This document shows positions 1-8,060 of a stretch of DNA of 64,000 bases, in pieces; the first letter of the stretch is position 1; every line of letters starts with the position of its first letter. The translations under genes and the position numbers were made by a program. The DNA is taken from positions 2,408,001 through 2,472,000 of the forward strand of contig NZ_LR134352.1 of the NCBI RefSeq assembly GCF_900637185.1. Reading direction: 5' to 3'. This DNA is from Nocardia asteroides (GTDB lineage Bacteria; Actinomycetota; Actinomycetes; Mycobacteriales; Mycobacteriaceae). The notes under the pieces were generated by a model. The model was not told the DNA's origin, made no database searches, and saw only the letters and a program-made list of their open reading frames with translations.

Positions 1-702
1 AACTTCCGCCTCGCCGAGACCCCGTTCACCGCCGAGGGCGTGCGCGCGGCGATCACTCATTCGATGGAGGCGGTCGCCGGTGTGGGCGCCCCGCCGACGT
101 GGACTCTGTCCAACCACGACATCGAGCGCGAGGTCACCCGCTACGGCGGCGGCGCGGACGGGGTGGCGCGGGCCAGGGCGATGATGATGGTCGAGCTGGC
201 GCTGCCCGGTGCGGTGTTCGTCTACAACGGCGCCGAACTCGGCCTGCCCAATGTGGACGATCTGCCCGACGACGCGCTGCGGGATCCGGTGTGGGAGCGC
301 TCGGGCCACACCGAACGCGGCCGCGACGGCTGCCGGGTGCCGATCCCGTGGGAGGGCGCGAGCACCCCGTTCGGATTCACCGCGGGCACGCCGTGGCTGC
401 CGATCCCCGCCGAGTGGGCCGACCGCACCGTGGAAGCGCAGCTGGAGACCCTGCACTCGACCCTGTCGCTGTACCGGCTGGCGATCGACTTGCGTGGCAC
501 GCGTGCGGAATTCGCGGGTGAGCGGCTGGAGTGGTACGGCAGCCCCGACGGCTGCCTGGCGTTCCGCAGGCCGGGTGGGCTGATCTGTGTGCTCAACGCC
601 TCGGACGGGCCGATCCAGCTGCCGCCGGGCGAGGTGCTGCTGGCCAGCGCGCCGGTCTCCGACGACCGCCTGCCCGCGAACGCGGCGGCCTGGCTGGTGT
701 GA
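1..702 (+). CDS. aglA: Alpha-glucosidase (GH13), C-terminal part, 5'-truncated by window edge
   Basis: The reading frame is open from the first base, so only the last 233 codons are present and the true start lies outside. The residues Ser-Asn-His-Asp about 35 residues in match the conserved 'NHD' region IV of GH13 glucosidases, which stabilises the transition state. The next section carries the end of the (beta/alpha)8 barrel and a C-terminal beta domain. The family hydrolyses terminal alpha-1,4 (or alpha-1,1) glucosyl bonds of maltose-type oligosaccharides in the cytoplasm. Its place beside the ctaJ-like, DUF5130 and pepN genes matches aglA (Rv2471) in mycobacteria, recalled from memory. 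Exact sugar specificity cannot be read from the fragment. Confidence 0.85.
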   Translation, partial: NFRLAETPFTAEGVRAAITHSMEAVAGVGAPPTWTLSNHDIEREVTRYGGGADGVARARAMMMVELALPGAVFVYNGAELGLPNVDDLPDDALRDPVWERSGHTERGRDGCRVPIPWEGASTPFGFTAGTPWLPIPAEWADRTVEAQLETLHSTLSLYRLAIDLRGTRAEFAGERLEWYGSPDGCLAFRRPGGLICVLNASDGPIQLPPGEVLLASAPVSDDRLPANAAAWLV

Positions 703-774
703 TCGCGGCGGACACGCGAGCCCGAGGACCGGCCGGAGGATGAACTACTACACAGCATCGTCTACCGTTGGACC

Positions 775-1053
775 GTGAGCATTCTCGAGACAGTGCTGAT
801 CTTCGTCGGCATCCCGGCCGCGATCTACTTCGCGATCGCGGGTTTGTCCTATCTCGGTAAGCCACTGCCCGGTGAGAAGCCGGCCCACTTCGCACTCGGG
901 CAGAAGTGGACCCACCCGCCGGTGCTGTGGAGCGCTACCGACGAGGTGACCGCCGCTGGTGGTCACCACACCGCCGAGTCGCATGGCAGCCATGCGTCTC
1001 TCGAAGCCGCGAACGCGGAGCTGATCGGAGGCCGGGCAAGTGGCAAGTTCTAA
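775..1053 (+). CDS. ctaJ: Small one-helix membrane protein, CtaJ-like (cytochrome c oxidase accessory subunit)
   Basis: This 92-residue protein starts at a GTG. Residues about 4-27 form one hydrophobic helix (Ile/Leu/Phe/Ala-rich with a Pro-Ala-Ala). After it come a Gly-Lys-Pro-Leu-Pro-Gly turn, a Trp-Thr-His-Pro-Pro segment and a His-rich soluble tail (His-His at about 64-65, more His later). Size, topology and position directly before DUF5130 agree with the mycobacterial gene whose product was found as subunit CtaJ in the cytochrome bcc-aa3 supercomplex (family knowledge from memory). The next gene begins inside its last five codons, so the two are translationally coupled. The symbol rests on synteny and topology and is therefore tentative. 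Confidence 0.72.
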   Translation: MSILETVLIFVGIPAAIYFAIAGLSYLGKPLPGEKPAHFALGQKWTHPPVLWSATDEVTAAGGHHTAESHGSHASLEAANAELIGGRASGKF

Positions 1054-1504
1054 TTGGCCCGCGGTGGTCGAGGCCGACCTGCCGCACGGTGCGGCGCTGA
1101 CCAGCAGCGGTCGCGTCTCCGCGGTGCACGAGTCGGGCACGGTCTTCGACGAGGTGCCGTTCACCGATCGGGAGCGCATCGCCCTGGACAACGCGCTCAC
1201 CGAGGCGACCCGCGCGACCAAGGTCCGCTTCAACATCTACCTCGGTGACCTCGGCAACGATCCGGCGGCCGGTGCCGCGGCGATCCTGCCCGGCACCCCC
1301 GAGGCGGCCGACTCGGTCCTCATCGCGGTCTCCCCGAATCAGCAGGCCATCGAGGTGCTCTCCGGTGCGAACGTGGCCGAGCGGGCCAACGACCGCATCT
1401 GCCAGCTGGGCGTCACCGCCGCGCTGGCGTCGTTCCGTCAGGGCAACCTGATCGACGGCCTGATCTCCGCGGTCCGCGTGATGGCCGCCGCCATCGGCCG
1501 CTAG
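1040..1504 (+). CDS. DUF5130 family protein
   Basis: This 154-residue protein starts at GTG 1040, with a GGAGG ribosome site 8 bases upstream inside the ctaJ-like gene, and overlaps that gene by 14 bp. It has no signal peptide. It looks like an alpha/beta domain: a Thr-Asp-Arg-Glu-Arg-Ile helix start, a strand with Arg-Phe-Asn-Ile-Tyr-Leu-Gly, and a long C-terminal helical region ending in an Ala-rich amphipathic helix. The order resembles TPM-type folds, but this is inference. The family is mycobacterial/nocardial and stays next to ctaJ and pepN (Rv2468c position). Coupling with the oxidase subunit suggests a role near the respiratory supercomplex; no enzymatic residues can be named. Confidence 0.85.
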   Translation: MASSNWPAVVEADLPHGAALTSSGRVSAVHESGTVFDEVPFTDRERIALDNALTEATRATKVRFNIYLGDLGNDPAAGAAAILPGTPEAADSVLIAVSPNQQAIEVLSGANVAERANDRICQLGVTAALASFRQGNLIDGLISAVRVMAAAIGR

Positions 1505-1517
1505 TCCTCTTCTCCAC

Positions 1518-1556
1518 CGTTCGGCGCGGGCACCCCTGTGGTGCCCGCGCCGAACG
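1518..1556. terminator. Bidirectional intrinsic terminator hairpin
   Basis: A perfect 17-bp stem (1518-1534 with 1540-1556) encloses a 5-base loop. It lies 14 bp after the DUF5130 stop and 9 bp from the stop of the convergent AraC gene, so it can serve both. A short T-rich run follows on the plus strand. Confidence 0.85.
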
Positions 1557-1564
1557 TGTTTCGG

Positions 1565-2584
1565 TCACACCCGCGCCCGCCGGTAGGCATCGGGGCTCTG
1601 TCCCGTCCAGCGCTGGAAGGACCGGCGCAGGGTGCGGGCGTCGGCATAGCCCAGGCGCGCCGCGATCGACCCGACGGGCAGGTCGGACTCGCGCAACAGG
1701 CGTTCGGCGCGGTCACGGCGGGCGGCGTCGACCTCCGCGCGCCAGGTGGTGCCCGCCTCGGCCAGCCGTCGCTGGAAGGTACGCGGGCTGGCCGCGAAGC
1801 GGGCCGCGACCGCGCTCAGGTCGAGGGCGCCCGCGGCGAGGTCGTCGAGGATGGCGGCGCGCAGTGCTTCCTCGTAGGTGGGGACGGGAGCGCTGCCGGC
1901 CAGCGCGAGTTCGGCATGCCTGCGGACCAGGGCGCCCAGCTGCGGGTCGCCGCCGGTGGGCAGGGCCGCGGCGTCGAGGAAGGTCAGCTGGGCGTGGGGC
2001 GCGTCGAAATCGATGCGCCGGGTGCCGAACGCGTCGACCAGGTGCTGCCGGGTCGACGGCGGGCGCTGGCTGAACGCGACGTGGACGGGCGTGATCGGCG
2101 TGCCGGTCGCCTCGCGCATCCGGCGCAGCACGGTCGACAGCACGAACTCCTCGACCGGAGCGAGCACCGGGACCGGTTCGATGGCGGCGATCCGCAGCAC
2201 CAGTAGCCGGTCGTCCTCGTGCACGGTCCAGACGACGCCGGGGTCGGTGGCCAGGGCGCGCAGGTCGAATGCCGCCCGGATGCCGTCGGCGAGGGTGGGT
2301 GCGCTGGTGAACAGGTAGTCCCATTCGAGCAGCCGTCCGCGTTCGGCCGCGCTGCCCGCTCGCAGTCCCGCACCCGCACCGCCGACGGCGTCGATGAGTT
2401 CCCAGACGCGCCAGGTGGTTTCGGTCGGCAGCCGGGACAGGTCGTCGGCGATGCCCGCCGGATCAGGGCCGGGCAGATGGCGGAGTTCGCCCTCGGTGAC
2501 ACCGATGCCCCGCGCGGTGGCCCGGATCAGCCGGGCGGTCCGGACGGGGATGGTGCGGTCGATCACCAGCGGATGGTATTGCAC
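1565..2584 (-). CDS. AraC-family transcriptional regulator with N-terminal ligand-binding (Arabinose_bd-type) domain
   Basis: The last ~90 residues hold the double helix-turn-helix of AraC/XylS proteins, with the typical Phe-Gln-Arg-Arg-Leu, Ala-Glu-Arg-Leu-Leu, Ile-Ala-Ala-Arg-Leu-Gly-Tyr and Phe-Gln-Arg-Trp-Thr-Gly signatures. The N-terminal ~230 residues resemble the VirS/OruR-type effector domain. The frame stays open up to 2755, but that extension is Arg/Pro-rich and unlike the family. I therefore start at GTG 2584, just before the conserved Pro-Val-Arg-Thr-Ala-Arg-Leu segment; GTG 2566 is also possible. No clear ribosome site decides between them. It is divergent from the flavin-protein gene at 2900, its likely target. 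Confidence 0.82.
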   Translation of the reverse strand: MQYHPLVIDRTIPVRTARLIRATARGIGVTEGELRHLPGPDPAGIADDLSRLPTETTWRVWELIDAVGGAGAGLRAGSAAERGRLLEWDYLFTSAPTLADGIRAAFDLRALATDPGVVWTVHEDDRLLVLRIAAIEPVPVLAPVEEFVLSTVLRRMREATGTPITPVHVAFSQRPPSTRQHLVDAFGTRRIDFDAPHAQLTFLDAAALPTGGDPQLGALVRRHAELALAGSAPVPTYEEALRAAILDDLAAGALDLSAVAARFAASPRTFQRRLAEAGTTWRAEVDAARRDRAERLLRESDLPVGSIAARLGYADARTLRRSFQRWTGQSPDAYRRARV

Positions 2585-2765
2585 GCGCACCGGCCGCGGC
2601 GCGGGAGAACGTTTCCGGCTGGGTGCAACGGCGCGTGGAGTCCGCCTCTCGACGTGGGAGGTCCGGGGGCGGGCCCGCGGGTGCGCCGTACGGTCGAAGC
2701 AACCACGACGACACCACCACTCCGAAACTTTCCCGGCTGATCGGGAATCAAACACGCTTGCTGTA

Positions 2766-2779
2766 ACCTTTAAAAAGGT
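2766..2779. promoter_or_regulatory. Perfect palindrome between AraC gene and the PPOX-family gene
   Basis: ACCTTT-AA-AAAGGT is a 14-bp perfect inverted repeat in an AT-rich patch of an otherwise GC-rich 240-bp divergent intergenic region. It is the only clear symmetric site there. It could be an operator for one of the neighbouring regulators. Nothing else of note is seen between 2585 and 2822. Confidence 0.45.
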
Positions 2780-2822
2780 GATGAATGGTTAGACCGAAAT
2801 CCGACGTCTCAGGAATCGAGCC

Positions 2823-2903
2823 ATGACGAACCACACCGTCCCCGCCCGGGTGCCCCGCACCGCCGCCACCGTGAAAAACGAACGCGCCCAGGAGGAGTCG
2901 TGA
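2823..2903 (+). CDS. Candidate 26-residue leader peptide coupled to the downstream gene
   Basis: An ATG with an AGGAA ribosome-site-like sequence 7 bases upstream opens a 26-codon frame. Its stop overlaps the GTG start of the next gene in the form GTGA. Such overlap is typical of translational coupling. The product is short, basic and polar, with no recognisable motif, so it may be a leader that sets translation of the flavin protein rather than a functional peptide. It could also be chance. Confidence 0.35.
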   Translation: MTNHTVPARVPRTAATVKNERAQEES

Positions 2904-3523
2904 CCGGCCGCTACGCGCAGGTCGCGTTCACCCCGCTCGTGCGCGAACATCAGCGCGCGCACGGCAGCCTGCGCAGCTATGAGCGCATGGCGCAGGTGCC
3001 CGAGGTGGCCGACCGCATCGGGCCGGACGAGGCCTGGTTCATCGGGGAGCGCGACAGCTTCTACCTGGCGACGGTCGGGGAGACCGGCTGGCCCTACATC
3101 CAGCACCGCGGTGGCGCGCCGGGATTCCTGAAGGTGCTCGGTGAGCGCACGCTCGGCTTCGCCGACTTCCGGGGCAACAAGCAGTACATCAGCCGAGGCA
3201 ATCTCGATCATGACGACCGGGTCTCGCTGTTCCTGATGGACTACGCCGCGCAGTCGCGGATGAAGATCTTCGGCCGGGCCCGGGTGGTGGAAGCCGCCGA
3301 CGATCCCGAACTGATCGCCGCGCTCACGGTCGAGGGGTATCGCGCGCCGGTCGAGCGCGCGGTGCTGATCGAGGTCGAGGCGTTCGACTGGAACTGCCGT
3401 CAGCACATTCCGCCGCTGTATCCGCGGGCCGCGGTCGCCGAGGCGATGCAGGTGCTGCGCGACCGGATCGTCGAGCTCGAAGGTGAGATCGCCCGGCTGC
3501 GAAGCGAATCCGGGCGCGACTGA
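2900..3523 (+). CDS. Pyridoxamine 5'-phosphate oxidase-family flavin-binding protein
   Basis: This 207-residue protein starts at GTG 2900 with GGAGGAG directly upstream. A split-barrel FMN-binding domain covers about residues 40-185. Family marks are Phe-Tyr-Leu-Ala-Thr-Val, then Gly-Trp-Pro-Tyr-Ile-Gln-His-Arg-Gly-Gly, and Asp-Arg-Val-Ser-Leu-Phe-Leu-Met-Asp. The last ~25 residues form a coiled-coil-like helix rich in Leu, Glu and Arg. Members of this group bind FMN or related flavins and often act on small oxidised molecules; the substrate cannot be read. Divergence from the AraC regulator suggests that regulator controls it. Confidence 0.85.
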   Translation: MTGRYAQVAFTPLVREHQRAHGSLRSYERMAQVPEVADRIGPDEAWFIGERDSFYLATVGETGWPYIQHRGGAPGFLKVLGERTLGFADFRGNKQYISRGNLDHDDRVSLFLMDYAAQSRMKIFGRARVVEAADDPELIAALTVEGYRAPVERAVLIEVEAFDWNCRQHIPPLYPRAAVAEAMQVLRDRIVELEGEIARLRSESGRD

Positions 3524-3603
3524 ATTTCCCCGAGCGGGAATGGGATCGGCCACTGCCCAGTTGTAACCACTGAAATCACTTTAGACAGTTAGGATGTGAG
3601 GGC

Positions 3604-4749
3604 ATGCGGCGCGAGCACCTTGCCTGGGCCGGACTGGCGGCGATGACCGTCTCCTTCGGGCTGAACTTCACCATGGGCGTGTTCTTCGCGCCCACCGCCG
3701 CGGCCTACGGCGTCTCGGCGACCGCGCTGGCCGTGGCCGCCGCGCTCGGTACCACCGTCACCGGCCTGGCCCAGCAGGGCATCGGCAGGCTGCTGGACGT
3801 GGTCGGCCCCAAGCTCGTGCTGATCGGCGGGCTCACGCTCATCTCGGGCAGCTACCTGGTGCTGGCCACGGTCACCGAGACCTGGCAGTTCGTGGCGGCC
3901 TACATGGTGCTCGGTGGACTCGGCTTCGCGTCCTCGTCCACCCTCACGGTGACCACCCTGCTCGGCCGGGCGCACGGTGCGCAGGCCGGACCGGCCATGG
4001 CCAGGGCCGCCATCGGCATCAACCTGGGACAGCTGATCACCCCGTGGGCCGCGACGGCGCTGTTCGATCCGATCGGGGTGCGCGGCACGTTCGCCCTGCT
4101 CGGCGCGATCGGCCTGGCCGCGACCGCCGTGCTCTGGCAGCTGCTGCCCGACGACCCGCGCGTGCCGGCCGTCGCGGGGGCGGGCGAGTCGCTGGCCGAT
4201 CGATGGAAGATGCTGGTGTCGTTCGGCTTACACGCCGCGACGCTGTACGTCGTCGTGCTGATGCTGCCGAAACACGCGGTGGAGCAGGGCTGGTCGGTGG
4301 CGGGGGCGGGCAGGCTGGTCGCGCTGGCCGCGCTGGCGGCCGGTCTCACCTCGGCCGCGATGGTCCGGCTGCTGCGCGTGTACCCGCCGGAAACCCTGCT
4401 GCGCGTGCTGTATTCGGTGCGTCTGGCCGCGCTGCTGCCCGCGGTGTTCGTGCCGGGACCCGCGGCGCTGGTGCTGGTGGCCGTGCTGTTCGGCATCGCC
4501 TCGTTTCCCGTCATCCCGCTGACCATGGCGATCCTGTCGCGTGGTCTGGACCCGGCGCGGATGGGCCGCACCCTGGCGCCCGCCTGGGTGATCCACCAGC
4601 TCTCCGCCGCCGCCGGTCTCGGCGTGGCCACCCTCGTGCACGCCCTCACCGACAGCTACCGCGGCTACTTCGCCCTCGCGCTGGTCTTCACCGTCGCGGC
4701 GGCCGCCCTGATCACCCCGGTTCGCCGCCGCGAACCGGTCACCGTCTGA
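3604..4749 (+). CDS. MFS transporter
   Basis: The 381 residues are almost wholly hydrophobic, with about 11-12 transmembrane helices. A longer charged loop near residue 185-205 is the usual central cytoplasmic loop of major facilitator proteins. The N-terminal half has a Gly-Ile-Gly-Arg-Leu-Leu-Asp-Val segment at the position of the family's motif A between helices 2 and 3. The upstream sequence GAGGGC gives a ribosome site. It is followed after 32 bp by a hydrolase gene in the same direction, so the pair may take up or export and then process one compound. The substrate is unknown. Confidence 0.88.
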   Translation: MRREHLAWAGLAAMTVSFGLNFTMGVFFAPTAAAYGVSATALAVAAALGTTVTGLAQQGIGRLLDVVGPKLVLIGGLTLISGSYLVLATVTETWQFVAAYMVLGGLGFASSSTLTVTTLLGRAHGAQAGPAMARAAIGINLGQLITPWAATALFDPIGVRGTFALLGAIGLAATAVLWQLLPDDPRVPAVAGAGESLADRWKMLVSFGLHAATLYVVVLMLPKHAVEQGWSVAGAGRLVALAALAAGLTSAAMVRLLRVYPPETLLRVLYSVRLAALLPAVFVPGPAALVLVAVLFGIASFPVIPLTMAILSRGLDPARMGRTLAPAWVIHQLSAAAGLGVATLVHALTDSYRGYFALALVFTVAAAALITPVRRREPVTV

Positions 4750-4781
4750 ACCGAAAACCCATCCAGAAAGAGAGAACCGGC

Positions 4782-5648
4782 ATGAGCCAGATCCGCCACA
4801 ACACCGTCCAGATCCAGGGACAGACCGTCTTCTACCGGGAGGCGGGCGACCCGAACGCCCCGACCGTGGTGCTGCTGCACGGGTTCCCGACCAGTTCGGC
4901 CATGTTCCGCAACCTGATCCCCGAGCTCGCCGCCGACTACCACGTGATCGCCCCCGATCACCTCGGCTTCGGCCAGTCGGCCATGCCCGCCGTCGACGAA
5001 TTCGACTACACCTTCGACAAGCTCACCGAGATCACCCTGGAACTGCTCGACACCCTCGGCGTCGACCGCTTCGCGCTCTACATCCAGGACTACGGCGCCC
5101 CGATCGGCCTGCGCATCGCCTCGGCCCATCCCGAGCGGATCACCGCGCTGATCACCCAGAGCGGCAACGCCTACCTGGAGGGCTTCACCCCCTTCTGGGA
5201 GGTGTTGTTCGCACACGCCAACGATCGCGCCACACACGAGCCCGAGGTGCGCAAGCTGCTCGACCTGGACGCCACGAAATGGCAGTACACGCACGGTGTT
5301 CCGGCCGACCGGCTCGCACTGGTCAGCCCCGACACCTGGACGTTGGATCAGGCGTACCTGGATCGCCCGGGCAACAAGGAGATCCAGCTGCAGCTGTTCG
5401 CCGACTACAAGAACAACCTCGACGGCTACCCCGGTTTCCAGAAGTACTTCGCCGAGCACCGCCCGCCGACCCTGATCACCTGGGGTGAGCACGACGAGAT
5501 CTTCGGCGCCGACGGCGCCCGCGCCTACCTGCGCGACCTGCCCGACGCCGAACTGCATCTGCTCGACGCCGGTCACTTCGCCCTGGAATCGCACGGTCCG
5601 GAGATCGCCGCGCTGATCCGCGACTTCCTGGGCCGCATCCTGCGCTGA
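4782..5648 (+). CDS. Alpha/beta hydrolase of the haloalkane dehalogenase/epoxide hydrolase type
   Basis: The protein has 288 residues; I start it at ATG 4782, preceded by AAAGAGAG. The oxyanion-loop sequence His-Gly-Phe-Pro-Thr-Ser is at 33-38. The nucleophile elbow reads Gln-Asp-Tyr-Gly-Ala, so the nucleophile is Asp103, not serine. The likely acid is Asp238 (Gly-Glu-His-Asp-Glu) and the base His265 (Asp-Ala-Gly-His-Phe). Asp nucleophiles mark dehalogenases and epoxide hydrolases, which form an alkyl-enzyme ester. The cap domain is about 140-225. It forms a probable operon with the MFS gene. Whether it acts on halides, epoxides or esters is open. Confidence 0.87.
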   Translation: MSQIRHNTVQIQGQTVFYREAGDPNAPTVVLLHGFPTSSAMFRNLIPELAADYHVIAPDHLGFGQSAMPAVDEFDYTFDKLTEITLELLDTLGVDRFALYIQDYGAPIGLRIASAHPERITALITQSGNAYLEGFTPFWEVLFAHANDRATHEPEVRKLLDLDATKWQYTHGVPADRLALVSPDTWTLDQAYLDRPGNKEIQLQLFADYKNNLDGYPGFQKYFAEHRPPTLITWGEHDEIFGADGARAYLRDLPDAELHLLDAGHFALESHGPEIAALIRDFLGRILR

Positions 5649-5655
5649 TCCGGGC

Positions 5656-5689
5656 CGGCGGCCGGGCGTCCCACGGCGCCCGGCCGCCG
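5656..5689 (+). terminator. GC-rich hairpin terminator
   Basis: A perfect 13-bp stem (5656-5668 with 5677-5689) and 8-base loop start 8 bases after the hydrolase stop. No T-run follows, as is common in actinomycetes. Confidence 0.7.
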
Positions 5690-5761
5690 CGATGCGATCG
5701 AGTACCCTGATCGGCGGTGTGGCGGCCGCGTGTGGCGGCCGTCGGTGGCAGTGGGGGGAAC

Positions 5762-6970
5762 ATGCGCACAGGTATCGCTCGGGGCTTCGTCGCGGCCGCG
5801 GTCGCCTGTCTGGTGCTCTCGGTCTCGGCGTGCGCGCACGACACGATGAGCGCGACCGAGGTCGCGGGGACGCCGCAATCCGATTTCTACTCGCCACCCG
5901 CGGAATCGATTCCGGGACAGCACGGTTCGGTGATCCGGAGCAAGCCGCTGACCGGCACGTCCGCGGTGCCGGGCGCGCGCAACTTCCTCGTGCTGTACCG
6001 CTCGGTCGACGCGCAGAACAAGCCGGTGGCGGTCTCGGGCACCCTCGCGGTGCCGGAGGGTACCCCGCCCGCGGGTGGCTGGCCGCTCATCTCCTGGGCG
6101 CCCGGCACCAACGGCGTCGCCGATGTGTGCGCGCCCTCGCGCACCGAAGGGTCCACGCCGGGCAAGGACGAGCAGGCGCGCTGGATCGCCAAGGGTTACG
6201 CGGTGGCCAGGACCGACTATCAGGGGCTGGGCACGCCGGGCCCGCACGGTTACCTGATCGGGGAGACCGAACAGCGGGCCATGGCCGATATCGCTACGGC
6301 CGCAGGCGAAGTCGACCGATCCGTCGGTACGCGCTGGGTCGCCATGGGACATTCGCAGGGTGGCCACGCCGCCCTGTTCGCCGCGAGCGCGGCGGGCGCC
6401 TGGACGCCCGGTTCGGCACCGCTGGGCGCGGTCGCGCTGGCGCCGGCCTCGCACCTGGGTGAGCAGGTGCGGATGGCGAAGTGGGCGGTGTCCAACCCGC
6501 TCGGCAAACTCGGCACCGGCGACGTCTCGCTCTATCTGCCGTTGCTGGTGCGCGGCGCGCAGACCATCACCGATGTCGATCCGGCCCGCTTCCTCACCCA
6601 GCGCGCGCAGTCGCTGCTGCCGCTGGCCGACTCCGAATGCACGGCGGGACTGCGGGATCGGAGCAAATGGGGCGGGCTGGCCCCGAAGGACGTGTTCAGC
6701 AAGGACGGTGACGTGTCCGGGTTGCTGCGCGTCCTGGACGACAACGATCCGAGCGGCCTGAGTTTCACCACGCCGGTGCTGGTGCTGCAGGGGCGCTCCG
6801 ACATGACCGTTCCGCTGCAGTCCACCGACGCGATGGTCGCCGAGCAGCAGGTGCGCGGCCAGTCGGTGGACTACCGCAAGTACGACGACGTGGACCACAG
6901 CGGCATCGCGGCCGCCTCGTTCGCCGACGCGCTCGGCTGGGTGGACACCCGCTTCGGCATCACCCGCTGA
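5762..6970 (+). CDS. Secreted lipoprotein lipase (LIP family)
   Basis: This 402-residue protein starts at ATG 5762 after GGGGGGAA. It has a lipoprotein signal peptide: Arg at 2 and 7, a hydrophobic core 8-20, and lipobox Val-Ser-Ala-Cys with Cys24 as the lipidated residue. The catalytic elbow Gly-His-Ser-Gln-Gly-Gly places the nucleophile at Ser198. The acid is probably the Asp in Gly-Arg-Ser-Asp near 341 and the base the His in Val-Asp-His-Ser-Gly near 379. This layout matches actinobacterial and fungal secretory lipases that cleave triglycerides or wax-like esters outside the membrane. It stands alone, with its own promoter region. Confidence 0.86.
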   Translation: MRTGIARGFVAAAVACLVLSVSACAHDTMSATEVAGTPQSDFYSPPAESIPGQHGSVIRSKPLTGTSAVPGARNFLVLYRSVDAQNKPVAVSGTLAVPEGTPPAGGWPLISWAPGTNGVADVCAPSRTEGSTPGKDEQARWIAKGYAVARTDYQGLGTPGPHGYLIGETEQRAMADIATAAGEVDRSVGTRWVAMGHSQGGHAALFAASAAGAWTPGSAPLGAVALAPASHLGEQVRMAKWAVSNPLGKLGTGDVSLYLPLLVRGAQTITDVDPARFLTQRAQSLLPLADSECTAGLRDRSKWGGLAPKDVFSKDGDVSGLLRVLDDNDPSGLSFTTPVLVLQGRSDMTVPLQSTDAMVAEQQVRGQSVDYRKYDDVDHSGIAAASFADALGWVDTRFGITR

Positions 6971-7033
6971 GTCCGGTTACGCCGAGAGCAGAAGAACCGG
7001 GTGGATTCGGTCTGCCGTCCCTACCCTCGGAGT

Positions 7034-7438
7034 ATGGGCGAACACAGCGGGTTGCGGGTGATTCCGGGCGGACGCGGCGAGGGGCGGCCGCGCCCCGAAC
7101 CGCTGTGGCGGGAGGCGCTGGGCGACCGCCTGCGCGCCTTGCGCCAGGAACGGCGATCGACTCTGGTCGAGACGGCGAGCCGGGCCGGCATCTCCCCGCA
7201 GTACCTGTCCGAGGTGGAGCGGGGCCGCAAGGAACCCTCCAGCGAGATGATCGCCGCGCTGGCCGGCGCCCTCGACACGTCGCTGAGCGAGCTCGTCGCC
7301 CAGGTGGCCGACGCCATGCGGCGGGCCGTGCCGGTGCGCGCGGTGGTCGTCGGCGAGGATCGCCGGATCGCGGCGCCGACGGGACCCGCGCCGGTGCGGA
7401 ACTCGTTCGCCCCGAACGCCGTGCTGCTGGCGGCCTGA
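7034..7438 (+). CDS. XRE-family regulator, PopR/ClgR-like, with C-terminal Leu-Leu-Ala-Ala
   Basis: The protein has 134 residues; I start it at ATG 7034. The helix-turn-helix lies at about 31-90. Its recognition region Gln-Tyr-Leu-Ser-Glu-Val-Glu-Arg-Gly-Arg-Lys-Glu-Pro-Ser-Ser-Glu (56-71) is very close to the ClgR/PopR class of Clp-gene regulators (family knowledge). The C-terminus ends Val-Leu-Leu-Ala-Ala, like the end of an ssrA tag. In Streptomyces, PopR and ClgR are degraded by ClpP1/P2 through terminal alanines (recalled literature). An accessory clpP pair lies 4 kb downstream (11380-12601). The natural proposal is control of that pair, but the target is inferred, not shown. Confidence 0.82.
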   Translation: MGEHSGLRVIPGGRGEGRPRPEPLWREALGDRLRALRQERRSTLVETASRAGISPQYLSEVERGRKEPSSEMIAALAGALDTSLSELVAQVADAMRRAVPVRAVVVGEDRRIAAPTGPAPVRNSFAPNAVLLAA

Positions 7439-7451
7439 GCCTGCCTGCGCC

Positions 7452-8054
7452 TCAGGCCCGCGCCGGGAGCGATTCGCTCAGGCCGCGCAGCATGTCGACC
7501 AGCGAACCGACCGGCATCTCGGGGTCGATCGCGCGCTGCACGCCCAGACCGATACCGAGCGAGAGCAGCTGCAGCGCGGCTTCCTCGGCCGGGACCGGCA
7601 GTTCGAAGCCCATCTCGTCGGCCTGCACCTGAACCAGCGAGGCCAGCACCGCGGTCATCGACCGCCTGCGTGCCGCCAGTTCGGTGCGCACCTCGGGCAT
7701 GTGCCGGGTACTGGTCGCGAACTCCACCTCGAGTGCCGTCCAGCCGACGTCACCGATGTTCTCGTCGGCCCAGCGGGCGAAGCCCTCGATGCGTTCGGCC
7801 ATGGTGTCGTGCCCCATGACCGCGGCGCTGAGCGATTCGGCGCGTTCCACGTGCACGACGTCGATGACGGCCAGGCCCAGTTCGTGCTTGGTGGCGAAAT
7901 TCGAGTACACCGCGCCCTTGGAGAAACCGGCCGCCGTGGCGACCTTCTCCAGCGACGTCACGTTGTAGCCGTCGGCCAGGAACAGGCGCTTGGCGGTCTC
8001 GACCAGACGTTCACGCGTCTGCGCGTGCGATTCCTTGCGTGTCATCCGGGCCAT
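7452..8054 (-). CDS. TetR-family transcriptional regulator
   Basis: In this 200-residue protein an N-terminal TetR helix-turn-helix spans about residues 10-56. It shows Arg-Glu-Arg-Leu-Val-Glu-Thr-Ala-Lys-Arg-Leu-Phe, then Thr-Ser-Leu-Glu-Lys-Val-Ala, and the recognition helix Lys-Gly-Ala-Val-Tyr-Ser-Asn-Phe. The C-terminal ~140 residues form the effector-binding helical domain. The gene is divergent from the patatin-monooxygenase-SDR operon, with only 60 bp between them containing inverted repeats. It is therefore probably the local repressor of that operon and of itself. The inducer is unknown, but the operon suggests a lipid or ketone. A second ATG lies three codons into the frame. Confidence 0.88.
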   Translation of the reverse strand: MARMTRKESHAQTRERLVETAKRLFLADGYNVTSLEKVATAAGFSKGAVYSNFATKHELGLAVIDVVHVERAESLSAAVMGHDTMAERIEGFARWADENIGDVGWTALEVEFATSTRHMPEVRTELAARRRSMTAVLASLVQVQADEMGFELPVPAEEAALQLLSLGIGLGVQRAIDPEMPVGSLVDMLRGLSESLPARA

Positions 8055-8060
8055 ACGCTG

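Noticed and set aside
2585..2755. N-terminal extension of the AraC protein to 2755
   Set aside because: The extra 57 residues are Arg/Pro/Ser-rich and unlike AraC sensor domains, and no ribosome site supports the far start.
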